Source of the DNA: Rhea pennata
Lineage: Eukaryota; Chordata; Aves; Rheiformes; Rheidae
NCBI RefSeq assembly: GCF_028389875.1
Contig: NC_084682.1
Coordinates: 5,962,001-6,026,000, forward strand
Reading direction: 5' to 3'
DNA length: 64,000 bases
Shown here: positions 63,790 to 64,000 of the stretch, in pieces
How positions within the stretch are numbered: position 1 is the first letter of the stretch
Layout: each line of letters opens with the position of its first letter
Position numbers and translations under genes: made by a program
The notes under the pieces: generated by a model
Database searches by the model: none
Seen by the model: only the letters and a program-made list of their open reading frames with translations
What the model was told of the DNA's origin: nothing

Positions 63790-64000
63790 GGCCAACTACC
63801 GGTACCAGCCTGTTTCCCCGGCGCCAGGACCCCCACACAGGTCCGGCCTCCAGGCCGCAACGGTACCCAGTGCCGGTCCGGGTCCCTGGTACCAGCCTGG
63901 CTTCCCAGTACAGAACAAGCCTCCTAGTCAGACCAACTCCTGGTACCGGCCCGGTTCTCCACTGCCGGCACCAGGACCCCCAGGCAGATCCGGCCTCCCG
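63790..64000. repeat. Degenerate GGTACCAGCC / CCAGGACCCCC repeat
   Basis: GGTACCAGCCTG at 63802 and 63890 and GGTACCGGCCCGG at 63943; GCGCCAGGACCCCCACACAG and GCACCAGGACCCCCAGGCAG, each followed by TCCGGCCTCC, 147 bases apart. The array runs off the right end of the window. Confidence 0.55.

Overview
This is vertebrate nuclear DNA: spliced genes with GT-AG introns, CpG islands, poly(A) signals and remnants of ancient interspersed repeats. The conserved block is SMG6, HIC1, the miR-212/miR-132 cluster, OVCA2 and DPH1, which is the human 17p13.3 neighbourhood in inverted orientation. High GC outside discrete AT-rich islands, low repeat content, and a degenerate CR1-like element at 59.4-60.0 kb point to a sauropsid, most likely a bird or crocodilian. 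Species is not determinable from the window.

Layout. (1) 1-17.8 kb, + strand: the last six coding exons of SMG6, covering the run-up to and whole C-terminal PIN nuclease domain, stop at 17687-17689, poly(A) signal at 17807-17812. (2) 19.9-25.6 kb, - strand: HIC1, tail-to-tail with SMG6, with one large BTB/zinc-finger exon (ATG 24179-24181, stop 22256-22258), about 1.6 kb of GC-rich 3'UTR, and several candidate first exons, one of which could add an in-frame N-terminal extension. (3) 25.6-31.2 kb: intergenic DNA with a roughly 36-bp minisatellite (28.92-29.40 kb). (4) 31.2-33.0 kb, + strand: TATA/CRE promoter and host transcript of miR-212 and miR-132; a (GGCCCC)6 repeat and a candidate 47-nt exon lie between the hairpins. 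(5) 33-39.3 kb: no gene recognised; a GC-rich island with AP-1 motifs and AT-rich stretches. (6) 39.3-40.65 kb, - strand: OVCA2, a complete 227-aa serine hydrolase in one uninterrupted ORF. (7) 41.2-62.6 kb, - strand: DPH1, ten coding exons with consistent phases; the extreme N-terminus and the C-terminal tail are not firmly placed. DPH1 introns hold many short AT-rich, TAATTA-containing islands in otherwise GC-rich DNA, which look like conserved non-coding elements. (8) 62.6-64 kb: intron/5' flank with a degenerate GGTACC-rich repeat at the right edge.

Functional relations: SMG6 is the nonsense-mediated decay endonuclease; HIC1 is a developmental and tumour-suppressor repressor; miR-212/132 is an activity/CREB-regulated cluster; OVCA2 and DPH1 are adjacent housekeeping genes, DPH1 catalysing the first step of diphthamide synthesis on eEF2. 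They share a conserved locus, not a pathway. Exon boundaries were read by eye from splice signals, phase and similarity to the known vertebrate proteins; no database search was run.
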